64,000 nt of DNA from Polytrichum commune (taxonomy: Eukaryota > Streptophyta > Polytrichopsida > Polytrichales > Polytrichaceae), in the NCBI GenBank assembly GCA_950295325.1, contig OX485809.1, positions 9,054,001-9,118,000 on the forward strand, read 5' to 3'. The notes under the pieces were generated by a model that had not been told where the DNA came from, made no database searches, and was given only the letters and a program-made list of their open reading frames with translations. The translations under genes and the position numbers were made by a program. Each line of letters begins with the position of its first letter. Position 1 is the stretch's first letter. Positions 31,902 through 44,649 of this stretch are shown here, in pieces.

Positions 31902-34900
31902 CTACAAGGGCGGGTAGAAATAGGAACTCAATGCAAAACACAAGAACAGAAGGCCTCCAACAGTTGCTACAGAGCGCTGCGAAATTTTCAACGCTAGGAG
32001 TCGTCCTCCCACCACTGCAATAGAAGTACAGATTGTGTGCCCAACAGTTGCACCCAGTGTCACTCCCCACGGGTTTTTATGTGCTGCAAGCTGCACCACC
32101 AAAAAGAAATCTTAGAATATTAGGATATGGCAAATCTTCAAAATTGGGTAGACAAACTAATTGTCAACTGAAAAGGACATTACACAACCATAACCACAAA
32201 GTTAATTGATATACTTGAAGCCTTGCGAGGGAATAAATACCGCAATTGTAGCAATTTGGCTTCGATCCCCCCACTCTGCCAGGAAGGTTAGAATGAATGC
32301 CTGCATAAAAAAAATGCACAAGTATAATGAGAAAAACCCATCCATTGTGTAATGACATTGCAAATGCATACACAGCTGAGAAGTATGTACTCACACACTA
32401 CACAGAACACGAATTTGACAAAATAGAATGCACAAGAAAAATACCTCAAGAAATATTGGGGTACAGAAACGAGCAAACACACGACGAACTAAAGACTTTT
32501 TCTGCTGCCCTCCCTCCAGTTTCTCCTCCACCTGCACCAACATAATACCAGTGTCAGTGCTACTAGCCATGGTCATGCCCTACCTCGACACTACCAGTGT
32601 TGTCAACAGCACTTACATGGTACAAGGGTACATGCACAAAAGCAAAAGCTATCATGTGAAATGGTTGATATGTGCATTTACCTCTTCCAGCTCTTTCTGA
32701 GGAGTATGGTGTGGATCGGCCTTCCACGCTATGTACAGCAGCCGTGAACCAAAGAAAGTGTAAAGGACTGTTCACCACACGTTCAGATTAGGAGCTAATT
32801 CATTATTAGTGCCACTCACAGGTTTGGAACTCTAGATACTGCTACATACCACAACAGAACAATTCTTATGTACCTCTAGAGATATCTCATTCAAGACATG
32901 AACAAATGCGGTTACAGATAATACAACCTGAAACACTTCACCTATAAACATTTTAGTGTGGAGGAAGTATAGAATCAAGATATCTAGATTTTGACAACCA
33001 AACACAAGAATTTGAAAGTGCAAGCACCCGTTGCAGCATTGTTTGTGTGCTTTTTGGAGATCAGATTGGGCACTATCCTGCCAAGTCCAGTGGACAGCAC
33101 CTGTACAGAAACGTAAATACCATCAATATTTTTGAATGTCCACTAACATCTTGAGTGGAAATGAAGAATGTTTTTGAAGAAACCACTTGTGGATAACATC
33201 AAAAACCCTTTCTAAGTCATTCACATAGGTCATCACTGGTGCCTCTAATTAGACCCCCAACTTTCACTTTTGCCTTTGCCTTTCAAAAAAATTTCATTTG
33301 TATACCTATATCCACCATCTATTTCAAGATCAACCTCACTCACTGTTCCGTCTTTCCATATAAAATCGACTACTACACCTCTATAATGAATTTAGTGTGA
33401 TGAACAGTCAGCACTGGTGTCCTTGTGTACTAACTCTATTTGGCCAGCAATTTAGCTTGTCAATGACTGATCTAGTCTTGAGTTTTATCACTATTGACTG
33501 GTACATAATTTTGACTACTCAATATAGTGTGCCCGATTCTGAATCACCACACCAGTTTCATATCAAAATATCAGTTGCAGAATATATTAGTTTCAGAAAA
33601 CAACAATCTAAATATCAGACAGTAGTACATTGGCCTCTTCCCAAGACTGCAAAGATATGGCAAAACCACAACCTTCATGCATTTTGTTAAACACCATCAA
33701 AGATACTGAAGGTAAAATACCAGGAGCTGTGAAGAATAGGGTAACAGACAATACTCACAGTCATAATTATAAGGGCTGAGAGTGCTCCTGAAAGAACTAT
33801 AGACCGTGGATGTCTCATTGCCATCAAAGCAGCAATGATGAATGTCTCATCTCCAATCTGGAAAAAAAATAGATGACAAGCTTACATGGTGCTTTTGCCA
33901 CACACCAGGTTCTCACAAACCCTGCTATTGCAGAGTCCCATCAAAAAAGTCCTACCAAATGTCACTATCCTGCAGAAAATTCCAGAAAGAAGACAAGAGT
34001 GTCGGAAAGAGCTGGGCTTAGAGGGTAGCATCCGCACCCCAAAATACCTCGCTAACTAGGATCATAGACAAACTTGTGAATGTGGCATCTGTAAAACCCT
34101 CGCCACCTGCTTCAGCTGCTGCATCTTCATCCTTCCCAGCTTCTTCTACTCCTGAAGATGCCCGCTTAGGAAGAACCTCATGTCTGTTTATCAAGAGCTG
34201 TAGAAAGGAATCAGCAAACGTGACAAAACCAGAGGAGACGGATCTCACTTGGATCACTGCAAGGTTAGAGTCACTCTCCAACAGAATAGAGGTCCGGAAA
34301 TTCCAGTGCCATAAAAGTGCAGAAAACAATTTCAGCGAATGAAAACGCAGGATCAGGTATTCTTTCCTGCGTCCCCTAAACTGCTGAACTGAATATTTAA
34401 TTCACTCTGAGGTGAATAGTATCACGACCCTCTTTGACAAAGATGGTATTATAGCCACCAAAAACAGCATCTACTCCTACCAGCCTTTGTGAACTAACAG
34501 GAACACCGAGACGCAAAAGGGTCAAATACTACACTTTCGTGAACAAAAAAATTGTTCTTGGGAGGAACACTTGTTGCTATATGCTACGAAATTCGCCGAC
34601 TGTCACCAAATTGTATTGGCCAAACATACTCCAATGTCTGCACTATGTCAATTATCTACGATAACAATAAAATATCGAAAACCAAGTTTGATGTTCAAAA
34701 TACCAATCTCAGACTTTCTAAGCTCACATCCGTACTTAGTTAACCCCTGATGTCAATATCCAGCAGTTCACAAAATTTCATGCTAACCGGAGCTCCCAAT
34801 ACTTGACAAAGGCCAATAATTTGGTGATACATACATTCAAAGCACGAGAACCACAGAATCTGCAGCAAAAATGCTCTCTCCGCAGAATTCACTAGCTAAT

Positions 34901-35559
34901 AACTTACTACAAACATCGAGGACATTTGAGTACGAGAACAACAAAATGACAACAGCGTGTTCAACATCAAATCGTAAAGATCATTCTAACGAGCTTTGTA
35001 AGTCCAAGAGAAATGAAAAGATGCTGTCTGCAAGCATTGAGAATGAAAATTTATAGGACGTTACTTTGTTTCGAGCCCCCCAAGAAGCATCTGTGTTTTC
35101 AGAAACACCCCCAGCTTCCTCTTCACCATCGTCCAACTGCCAACAACATAGCCACTCGATTACTCAGCACCGCCTTCCATCACTTTGCCAAGTTGCTCAA
35201 CCCTCAGACACCACCATTTTCAAGATCGACTAAAACCCTAGCGACATGTCAAGACAGACCCTCTCAATCCTAAAATATCCTCCCAATCTCTCAGCATCCC
35301 CATCTCTCTCCCTCAAGCCATTCGATATACGTAAGCATGGCATAACCTAACAAACAACCACTCTCAAACCTCGAGTACACCAGATCTAAGATCCAGGACT
35401 CCAATATGCATCATTCCACCACACACAACCAGAATCAAACACATAACCTCTCATGCACTCCACCCTTGCATCCCGAAACCCTCGGGAACGAACCTGCTGT
35501 GCTAACAAACAGGGTAACACGAGGAGTAACACAAGGAGGCGCATGGCGAGCGACGCCAT
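31902..35559 (-). CDS. GDT1-like (UPF0016/TMEM165) membrane cation transporter
   Basis: Exons (minus): 35559-35494, 35136-35065, 34197-34048, 33857-33759, 33100-33028, 32767-32682, 32531-32445, 32300-32241, 32090-31902. The first eight introns... all have GT-AG ends and matching phases, giving 293 residues, about the length I know for Arabidopsis GDT1-like 3. It begins with a signal peptide (MASLAMRLLVLLLVLPCLL), then an acidic luminal linker. Next come two copies of the family's transport motif: SE-IGDETF near residue 97 and FLAEWGDRSQIATIA near 219. Each sits in a three-helix half, and the C-terminus is LSSYFYPPL. GDT1/TMEM165 proteins exchange Mn2+ and Ca2+, probably for protons, in the Golgi/ER or related membranes. 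The match to the non-plastid branch (GDT1-like 3/5) is strong because whole segments such as VLSTGLGRIVPNLISKKHTN fit. The start was chosen for the signal peptide; the frame is open upstream to another Met at 35616. Confidence 0.93.
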
Positions 35560-35727
35560 GGCAGATCTGGATGCTCGCCCAGCTCCGTCCGTCCGTTGTG
35601 ACAGCCTCGTTGACACGGCACCTACGTGATGAGCTTCGGCACCATCGCTACGTTACAACGGCAAGCCGAGCTCCGCAACAACCATGCTTCTCGCTCCACA
35701 CAACATTCGGTAGGGTTTGGTGCTCCT

Positions 35728-36190
35728 CTCAGTCACCGACAGCTCGAGAGCTCATTGCAAGGGCGAACTTGATGGGAATGGACGGATCACGGGGTTTCTG
35801 TTCGTCAATCTTCACCTTACGTCCACCATGGACGGCTACGATCGTCCGATCTGTAAGTGAAGGAACGAATTATGCGTGATTCGTTCACCGTATTTCTCCG
35901 TCGATATGCATCTTCTGTCCACCGCTTTCGATCATTCTGTCACGAGGCACTCAGTCACCAAACGCTCGAGGGCTCATTGCAAGGGGACCTTCTGCTGGGA
36001 AGACGGGTCTCGAGGTTTTCGTTCTTCGATATTCATCTCTCGTCTATTATGGACGGCTACGATTCTCCGATCGGGCAGTGAAGGAACGGAGTCTGCCCGA
36101 TCTGCCCGTCGGGTTTGAACAGGGACAATAATACTCTGTCCGTCGATCTCCGCCTTTCGTCCGACGGTTTCGATCATTCGGTCATTAGGC
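35728..36190. repeat. Tandem duplication (period 222 bp) upstream of the GDT1-like gene
   Basis: CTCAGTCACC, GCTCGAGAGCTCATTGCAAG, GGACGGCTACGAT and CTTTCGATCATTC in unit 1 (35728-35949) recur in unit 2 (35950 on). It lies 170-630 bases upstream of the ATG, between it and the candidate TATA box at 36269, so it would be in the 5' leader or proximal promoter. It is GC-richer than its surroundings. Confidence 0.82.
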
Positions 36191-36268
36191 AACGAATTCC
36201 ACGTGCGCCGTCCTGTGGTCGCTGCAGTTACAAGTTCAGGTTCTAAATAACTCCAGACAAGCGTAGTA

Positions 36269-36280
36269 CCTATATATGAG
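36269..36280 (-). promoter_or_regulatory. Candidate TATA box for the GDT1-like gene
   Basis: CTCATATATAGG on the minus strand lies about 710 bases upstream of the ATG, just outside the duplicated block. A MITE begins 80 bases farther upstream at 36361. A start downstream of the duplication is equally possible. Confidence 0.3.
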
Positions 36281-36360
36281 ACACGCGGAATGCATATGTA
36301 AAAGTTACAATACCTATTTATTAGTATCATGAGGCTCTGCCAATCAGAGTGAAAAACACT

Positions 36361-36757
36361 CTACACTAAATATTGTATTTAGTGTCATATGGCATTTTAT
36401 GTCAATGCAGTACCTTTTTTAGTGACACTTTCTATGAATTTGTTACAAATATTGACATCCCAACTTACTTTCAGTTCATCCAAATGCCAATTATTGAAAC
36501 AAGTTTGGTATAATTTGCATCCTAACAAATCCGTGATGAAATATTATCAAGCATGATTGAAATTTGGATGAAAAATCACTTTGTAAGTGACGTTACTTGG
36601 AACACGGTAAATCTATCATGCCCAAACTTTTTTACAATGACCAACATATATTGTTAGAGTAACATTTAGTGTTGATGACACTACACCACGGTTTACAATT
36701 AGTGTTGAGCAAGACAACATTTAGAATTGGTGACACTAAATATCATATTAAGTGTAG
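36361..36757. mobile_element. MITE of the CTACACTAAATA family, full copy
   Basis: The left end is CTACACTAAATATTGTATTT and the right end is GTGACACTAAATATCATATT then AAGTGTAG, an inverted pair. The interior is the reverse orientation of the copy at 46361 (TTCATCCAAATGCCAATTAT, TTGAAATTTGGATGAAAAAT). It is non-coding. Confidence 0.85.
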
Positions 36758-36980
36758 TTCATGTCATTGTGGTAACTTCTCTAATAACACTTCCTATGAA
36801 TACATTGACAGATATTTGCCATCTCAACTCACTTTTGGTTCATCCAAATGCCAATTATTAAAACAAAAGCTTGGTATACACTCTAAAGTCCATAGTATCA
36901 CACATGTGGCAACCAAAGTGCACGTGATATTACATAATCATGTAATGTTTACATGGATGCGTGATACTAGAGAATTAGTG
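36758..36980. mobile_element. Second, partial copy of the same MITE joined to the first
   Basis: Immediately after the first element, TCATGTCATTGTGGTAACTT, CACTTCCTATGAATACATTG and TTCATCCAAATGCCAATTAT repeat the first part of that element. The copies share the middle terminus, so this is either a tandem arrangement or an insertion of one into the end of the other. Confidence 0.7.
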
Positions 36981-37677
36981 TAGTGTGTGACATCATGGAA
37001 TAACACAAAGTGCAACATTGTAATGTTCTAATTGGTTATTTCATACACAAGACACGGATGATCTCCCAAAGTTGCACACATACACAAAGCTTATGGTACG
37101 GTTGGGCATATTTTAGTACAATCAAGCAATCCAAAAAGTCAATAAACACTTTGTACAAGACCTTGGTGCAAGAACCCAACATGGAGCAAATCGAGAAGAT
37201 TACGAAGGAAGTAGTGAGGAGAATAATACAATATAGATCTACAAAACTTTGGAGATGATGAAAATTGATTAGGTTCTCTATTGAGTGGGCAACTGGATGA
37301 TCTTGGTTTTGGGTTAAGCGAAAATATGGAAGCTTTGGATGTAGGAGGGAGGCATTTGGGCAACTAGGGCATTTAACATGAGTCTTATGAAGATGACTCC
37401 TAATTTACGTCATGTGTAGATTAGAACGAAGTGATGATATTAAAATATATGCAAAAATTAGACACTGAAGACAAGAACCTCAAGGTGCAGTAGTTTCGAT
37501 TTGATAAATAAAAGTTGACTTTACCTCAAACACATACATTTATGTGTATTCATGAAACATCCCTAAATTTAACAAAGAAAACTAAAGATGTCAACATGTA
37601 ATCGGTTAGCAAGGTTTCATGCAATGAGCCTACTTTCCATCCACCGAAAGTATTTTTCCTTCATTTGGCTATAACGA

Positions 37678-37737
37678 ACGCGCCTGTCACACCATGGGAA
37701 TTGGCTTTGCCCAAAGCATCAGACCAAGGACCATCCA
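37678..37737 (+). pseudogene. Nuclear copy of a mitochondrial 18S rRNA (rrn18) 3' fragment
   Basis: CCTGTCACACCATGGGAATT, GGCTTTGCCCAAAGCATC and AGACCAAGGA match the universal 3' end of small-subunit rRNA (CGTCACACCATGGGA) in its plant mitochondrial form. The following bases leave the rRNA sequence at about 37737. The fragment is too short to function. Confidence 0.8.
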
Positions 37738-37952
37738 TTATTCCAATGTTCCATGCCGTTGTTTTACTTATCTCTATCAGCATAGCTCCGGGATCTTCCG
37801 GGTCATAAGAAGTATCTCTTTTCGTACGGAAGAATTTGTAAGTAGAAATTTCGCGTCTCGTAACACCTTTTTTGAATATGTTTTCCATACTGAGCATGAA
37901 TTGGCTCAGTTTATGAAAAACTATATTACATAAGAGTGGGATTAAAAAGCTT
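37738..37952. other. Unassigned organelle-like stretch between the two rRNA pieces
   Basis: This piece sits between the rrn18 and rrn26 fragments and is probably also mitochondrial, but I do not recognise it. On the minus strand an open frame covers 37897-37740 (MLSMENIFKKGVTRREIST, then TKRDTSYDPEDPGAMLIEI), which may be an organellar ORF or chance. Confidence 0.4.
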
Positions 37953-38046
37953 TACGGGGTCATTTTGCCGAGCTCCTTCAACATGGTTCTCTCAAGCGCC
38001 TTAGTATACTCTACTTGTTCACCTGTGTCGGATTGGGGTACGGTTC
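37953..38046 (-). pseudogene. Nuclear copy of a mitochondrial 26S rRNA (rrn26) fragment
   Basis: Read on the minus strand the piece has CCGACACAGGTGAACAAGTA, GAGTATACTAAGGCGCTTGA, GAGAACCATGTTGAAGGA and CTCGGCAAAATGACCCCGT. This is the well-conserved large-subunit rRNA region in its plant mitochondrial form; the plastid version differs in the middle. It lies opposite in strand to the rrn18 piece, so the insert is a rearranged composite. Confidence 0.88.
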
Positions 38047-38229
38047 GTTTTGCACTGGAAGAATCAAGATTCTCCCAATTCCACCAAGTTTTTTCTTGGA
38101 TCTTGGAAAACACTAGGATCTTGACCAATTATGCCCTAAATCCTCCCTGGACATTGACAACCATGCATGCAAAATGGTCGAAACTTGGACTCGTAGGTCC
38201 CCCTATAACGAACATGTAGTTTAGATTTT

Positions 38230-41200
38230 GGATAAGATAAAAACACATGGAAACACTAAAGGAAGACTTCAAATGTGAGTTTGTATCATCTAGGTGTCTC
38301 AAATAAGTTAAATCAAGACAATTTTAGGTTTCTTTCATATAGTTCAAAATTTAAGCTAACAATTCCTTCATTTATACAAACAAAGGGTGTGGGAAATATC
38401 TCGACTTCAATACATGCATTTGTGATTGTCACACACCTCACTTCATTTACCCATTCAATAGTCTAACAATGAATTTATTTTGATTGGACATAGTGTGGTG
38501 CTCTATCATAGAGATACAATCAACAATAGGTTTGCATACAATATCCCATTTTATTCTACTTACAAAAGCCAATGGCACTTTGGTATAGACAATTATCTCA
38601 TATTTTCAAAAATTGATGTAACTTGAAATGACAATATTGTTCTCACCCAGGGATGATTATATTATTTAATTAATCCATTTAATGTGAGGCAATTGTAAGG
38701 CTATAGTCTTTTATTGATTTCCAACCACTTCATCCACACATGTTCCAAACATCATTGGAGTCCCACACACCACCAGAGTTGAAATACCTTAGACTTCTTC
38801 TAGGGTCTTATCCTCATTTCTTTGGGATTTCGATTATTATATCTATTTCTTAGTTTGATATCTCAAATTGACAAGTATACCATTCATTTCAATCATTCAA
38901 ATCATCCTCTTCTAGAAAGTTATTTGTTGATAAGTTATTTCACCTCGATAATCAATGGCATTTTTTCCATCTTAACCTTTCATCCCCTAGTCCTTCAAAA
39001 GATTGTAGGATCCCAACAAGGCTCATCCTTTCGGTTGCCACTAAGGCATGTTCAACTTTGACTTCCAACTCCCAAGACTTCATATGTAGACTCGGTTGGA
39101 TGTCGAGGTCACCTTCAACCCTCAGCCTTAGACGGTGTAACCCGCTACTGAACCGGTTTACATGGAAGTTACTCCCACCAAAATTAGACTACTCTAGGTT
39201 TCCATTTCCATGAAGGTGGTTGTTTGCATACTAACATTGACTCCCTAGATTTGTACACATTGCTTTAGTGCTCTTTTGACTTCTCAAGGAGTAGTTGACC
39301 TCAATTTGCAAGGTTATGTTCCCCTAAATCCTAATGTCAAGGTTAAGTGTTCGTACATGTAAAACCATTCTCATCTCTACTAACTTATAAAGTTATTTTA
39401 TCTCTTTCATGGTTTGAATGATCTACTTACAATTCTTGTTTTATTCAATCTTTCAATATTCCAAGAATGTTAAATTATGATAGAGTCACAAGACTTTGTG
39501 TAATTCAAACATACTCCCTCACTAATGCATTTTATACGAAATTCCTTTGTCCATTTCATCATTCATAATTTCCATGGATTCTTTCATCAAAGAGTTTGTT
39601 CCATTTCCTATTCAAGTCCTCATTTCTCTAACTCTTATGCCATCATTTAGAATTCCCTTCAATCGATTAGGAAGGGATATTGAGATGAAATCTTATGTAG
39701 TGATTGATGTGGCCCAATCGTTGGCCAATTCCTTTGTCCTCCTTTTGATATGATATCGATTCCGATGTCTCCTGCTTTGCAAATCACCTCGTACTTCCAT
39801 CCATGCTTACCACTCCAAGGCTTAGCATATTCTTGGTATGATCGTTAGATCTCCCTTTTGTTCTTTTGCTTTATGCAATTACTTGGATTTTGGAACATAA
39901 TCCTCTTTGGATTTTAATCTTGTAGCAAGCCTTTCCAAATGTTAGTTTCCAAAGTCCTTTCTTTTGTTGACTGCTAATTTTTTTAGCTAAGTCCTTGATT
40001 TCTATTTTTCTCAAATATTTCTAAGTCCGAGAGTCGTTTTATGGCCTTAAGCTTTTAAGTCCTCCAATTTATAAGTCCTTCAATTTGCAAGTACTCCGAA
40101 ATGTAAGTCCTTCAATTTATAAGTCCTTCAATGTGCAAGATCTCTAAAATGTAAGTCCTTCGATTTTCTACTCCTCCGATATCCTAAGAGTCTCGGGATC
40201 TCTCGATCCCTTGATGTTTTAAGAATCCTCCGAGTTTTCTAATTCTCCGAATTCCTAAGAGTCTCAGGATCTTTCGATCCTTTGATGTTTTGGGAATCCT
40301 CCGCGATCCTCCGATCTTCAAGTCCTCCGGTCTTCGAGACCTCCAGTCTCGTGATGCTCACGTGAAATGGTTCGTATTAAGAATGAGGTGTCTTAGGTGC
40401 CCTATGTGCCCTCTTTATATAGGGTTCGATATCTACCATATTGGTGATGTGGCGGTTAGGTCTTCTCCTCTTAATTGAAATGTGTGGATTTACTATTTTA
40501 AGAACTGTATGTAGCTACAGTTCAAATTTGGTTCAGTCATATCTATTAACAGGAATATACCATGCTTAAAATAGATGTACTTGTGAAATACATTGGGGCA
40601 TGTACTAGGTGTCTAGATGTGCCATGGGACTTAGTCATGCCCTTCCTCATCCCATTCATCTAGGTTAGTTACATCCGTCTTCTCGTATTTATACTTGTCT
40701 ACTCCTAATCTACTAAGTATTTATACTCCACTGTAGTAGTCCTAACTACACTAGTGCTACTCTTCTTACTAGTAGCTCGTACCTAGCTGGGAGCCCGTAT
40801 CTCAAAATGGCTATCCCTCTTCTGCTATCGAGGCTCAGCCCCGGGACGGGCCCCTATACAATCCTGGTTGGCCTTTGGGTCTTCACAACCTCCTTCCTTG
40901 GCTTGGGCTCGCAGCTCCTCTTCCCACGTGGCATCCAGGTGCCCTCCCGATCCTTCTTGGCCGATTCCCCGTCACCTCTCTCTCCGAATGGCTCTCAATT
41001 CCTTCGCTGCTGGCCAACTTTTCGTCCCAGTTCCCAATCGCCTCGTTCACACCGCCGTCTTCACAACCTCCTTCGTTACCACAGCTCGGTCTGTCTCCTT
41101 CGCGACTGCTAGTGTCGTCATGCATGTTTGGAGGCCCTTACATTGGAATCCTTACATACTATAGTGATAAATTTTTTTCCGGAAACCGATTCTCTTTGGG

Positions 41201-42960
41201 ATTGGTTTTTGCTTATTTGTTTGAAAACCATAATCTTCACAAAGTTTTATGGAGGATCTACACAAATCGATGAGCAACCCTTGCTCGTTAGTTCACAAGG
41301 GAAAATTAAGTATCTATCCTCACTCAATCATTCCATAGTCTTATTGAATCCTTCTACTTTATACAATTCATCAACATATCGACATTCCATTCTACTCATA
41401 AGTATGTTCCAACTTCATGGTCATTATTCGTGATTAACTTTCAATCCCTCACATTATTGATGAGAAGATTGCATTGCCAACATAACCACTCATAATCAAA
41501 AAATTCTCGACCCGCTTCTCGCACAACATAGTTGTCTAATTTGAATGTATAAGTGGTTTCCACAACTACTAAATTGACTTCATCTCAAAAGTAACCCTCA
41601 AAGTGAGACCAGTAAACAAACTATGGTTCAAGGATACACACTTTCCTTATCCTCTCAACACTAAGAGTAAATATGCTTCTGATACATTCCTGAGACTACG
41701 GTCATACAAATTAATTCTCAAATGTATCAAAATAGATTCAAAGTTCAAGGTCACAATAAAAAACCAATGATTATACGGGCAATTAACAAAGAAACCTCTC
41801 CCCTTCCAGTACTTACACAAGGTCCTAGTCATTCACAATATGGGATAAGCCTACTTGCAAATGATTAATCCGTGATGTTTTATTAATGTAATTAATTCTC
41901 CAAGACTATTCTCAAAAAATATAAGAAATTGAAGATGAAGATCAAAATAACGTTCTTTCTCCTTTCACGAAGAAGTTAGCCTCTATATTCACAATAGTAC
42001 ACATGCTAATCTCTAGAGTTGCACCTTCTCCAATCAAACCATAGACCATTCAAATTTCTAATCTCCTCGATCATGGTCTTCCTTATCACATGTTAATTAA
42101 ATATCTAGCTCTAATTGAACTCGTTTTACATTATTTTTTCCTATATCCACTTTTTTGAGTTGGGCCACCACCACTATTCCCAAAGTAAAGGAATTATATT
42201 CACCATTGTGATTTTGGGCTAATAATTCCCAGAGTAAAGGAATGCTATAATTTACTTAGCCATGTTTACAAAGTGAAACATAATCTTCTAGTCATGCAAA
42301 GCCCCACTATGTACGTGTCCAAACCAACTAGATTATATTACATTATTTTATTTTTCATATATTAAACACGATTGAGTGCTCCAAATAACTTAGTTAGGGG
42401 AGTAAGGAAAATTTACAAGGGACGATCCTAATCCGATGTACTTGGTCAATTTTGCAAGATACCTATAACCTGGAAATTTTAATAACTACCTTCTTCCCAC
42501 CTCTCAAACTCTGAGAGAATTTTAGGTCTAACATAAGGTATGCGCATGGGACTTGTTGTCCTAAATCTTGAATCGGCCTATGCAAGGCTAACTTGGACAA
42601 CCACTGGATTGCCATTGGATTGCATGGCTTATATGGCACTTTATTGTGATACTTGGGCGGATTTGATGAAAAATATATCATTTCATAAAATACCACAATT
42701 TGTAATACGTCTCTTTCAAAAATCAGTTAAAATATAACAAGGAAATTGTTTGGGGGAATGGTGATTTTTCAAGTTTGTTGAAATCTGTTTTTGGAAAATA
42801 ACATGCATATTTGGTTTTTAGATTTGAAAGCTCCTGGGTAGCATGGCATGTCTTTCTTTGGGAGGCCACACTTATGGTAGTGGAAGAACAAGCCAACATT
42901 GCATGCCCTTCTCCAATGCCATGTCAACCACAAAATTTGTCTGATGTGTCTGAAGACCAT
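38230..42960. other. Gene-free repeat-like region
   Basis: No protein or RNA gene is recognised. The strand composition is skewed: the plus strand is rich in TTC, CTT and CC. A GC-richer island (40800-41120) has overlapping open frames in three frames on the plus strand but no recognised domain. Such stretches can be remains of LTR retrotransposons, yet no LTR pair, primer-binding site or pol motif was found. Confidence 0.45.
40020..40350. repeat. Degenerate short tandem repeats (AAGTCCTTCAATTT and TCCTCCGA types)
   Basis: Imperfect units of 12-18 bases such as TAAGTCCTTCAATTTATAAG are followed by a doubled segment CCTAAGAGTCTCGGGATCTC ... GATGTTTTAAGAATCCTCCG at about 40182 and 40254. It is non-coding. 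Confidence 0.75.
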
Positions 42961-42968
42961 TGGGTACC

Positions 42969-43400
42969 GTAGCTCTCTAGCAACTTGGGCAAAAAATAAT
43001 TAAATTTTAAAGATGCCTAAATTTTTAGGAAATCAATCTCACCGAGTGTTTACTATATATATATAACATTCAAAGAGTGCATAAAATCACAATAATGCAA
43101 GTGACATTCACTGGAATCCAACAAAGCGACATCAAATAATTTTAACATTGTCTTCATGCCGCATCAATCTCACCCATGGTCTAGAAACTATACAAACATG
43201 AATTTGCTCCACAAGTCATGCGAACACACTACCATAAAATCGGGAATGAGGCAAGCAAACGGGAATGAATGTCTAACTTATTTTAAATTACTTTTTGAAT
43301 GTGCCCAATTTTTATAATGTTGTTTTTTGGGATGCCTAACTTACTTTTGCACTTTAATTGATTATTATTTAGAAAGGTGCCCAAGCTGCTAGAGAGCTAC
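42969..43400. mobile_element. 432-bp MITE with about 25-bp inverted ends
   Basis: GTAGCTCTCTAGCAACTTGG then GC at the left pairs with GCCCAAGCTGCTAGAGAGCT then AC at the right (one mismatch in the first 22). A looser inverted match continues (AAAAAATAATTAAA against TTGATTATTATTT). It has no transposase and no clear target duplication. Confidence 0.8.
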
Positions 43401-43419
43401 AATATAAGAGCAAAAACCA

Positions 43420-44640
43420 TTTAATCCTTAACTTCATGAGAGGTCCATTTGGGGCTTATGAATGGCTCTTGAAGGACAGTTCATCCAAAAGGAAGGTGCA
43501 AGGAAGGTTACCAATAGGTTTTTCTTTATTTATTTTGCAAATTGAGAAAATCAATTGCAAAGGAGGTACAATGGGCATCATTGTGTTCCTCATGAAATTT
43601 TATTGTCAATAGCAATGATCCAATTCCAACATCTTGTGCCAAAAAATAAGAATAAGAAATATTGCAATATGAAACGATGGTTGTTCAAAGTCAAGAACAA
43701 ACGAACTAACTTTTCCCTTTGTTGATATAATATTACATAATAGACATTTTCATTTATTGAAATTTGTCAAACATTTATAGACTTTTTTTTCTTACCTCGA
43801 AGTGTATAGTTGTTTAAAATACAATCTTGAGACTCTGAACTATAATTGCATGGCATATATTTATCACAGTTGTTGAAGTTCAATGATTCTAATTTAATTA
43901 TTAACGTATCTTGGAAAGTACTAAATATTGCTACCATATTGATGTGAAATTAAAACCATTAGCAACAACTTTTCTTTTAGATACAAAAAACATTTGAACT
44001 CTAGACAGATTACCTTTTAGATGATCTACTGAAATCACAATACACTCCAAGAAGTTAAGGTTAAAGTAAATGGCAAAGAGTACACATAACAAGCAAACTC
44101 AATCTGGACTATTGTAAGGAATGTTTATTGTAAGAATGAGACACCATGTATGAATTCAACAGTGTAAAATATGATATTAAATACAGAACCGTGATGGAAT
44201 CTCTAATTCTACGAGAATCGCATATATACCAAGTGGTCATTATTTTGTTGACTTTCAATTTTTATATCTTTCATTGTGACTTAGTCCGAGTGTAGTGGCA
44301 TCTTGCCACGCAAAAAAAAAAACAAATCCTCGGTTTTGCGGTGGTTAAAATCTTTGTTTTTTTCACAAAGTCTTCCAATCAAAAGTTGACCATTTGGGTC
44401 ATGACAAAGTCTTGCACCTTTGGGTCAACTCTTCCACACATTAGGCGGCAACGAAAATTGTTTCATCATCTCTATGATGGATTGACCTTAAGCAACTTGA
44501 ATCCAATTGGCATTCTTCTTTGTATAAAGGAAAGGCACTTGATAAACACATGGTGGTTTTAAAACATTGATGATCTTTTTAATGCCATCGTCGTGAACTT
44601 CTAATGCAAGTGCTTCATCATCCAATTTCATTAATTGCAC
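43420..44640. other. Non-coding intergenic DNA, no gene seen
   Basis: The stretch is AT-rich with short ORFs and runs of A or T only. Nothing matched other parts of the window. Confidence 0.4.
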
Positions 44641-44649
44641 AAGTAGAAA

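Larger units (their letters stand above)
37555..38150. repeat. Dispersed ACCGGTT-type repeat split by an insertion
   Basis: Left piece 37555-37612 (AACAAAGAAAACTAAAGATG, TCAACATGTAATCGGTTA) and right piece 38085-38150 (CTTGGATCTTGGAAAACACT, AGGATCTTGACCAATTATG) match adjoining parts of the intact copies at 16531 and 58738. The roughly 470 bases between them are absent from those copies and contain mitochondrial rRNA pieces. Confidence 0.65.

Noticed and set aside
37694-37933. Open frame across the mitochondrial insert
   Set aside because: It begins inside the rRNA fragment, so it cannot be a real protein start.
40807-41273. Three overlapping plus-strand frames over 100 codons
   Set aside because: Overlap in all three frames points to GC-rich composition; no motif or splice structure was found.
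38230-42960. LTR retrotransposon
   Set aside because: Composition suggested it, but no paired LTRs, primer-binding site, polypurine tract or pol motif could be shown.
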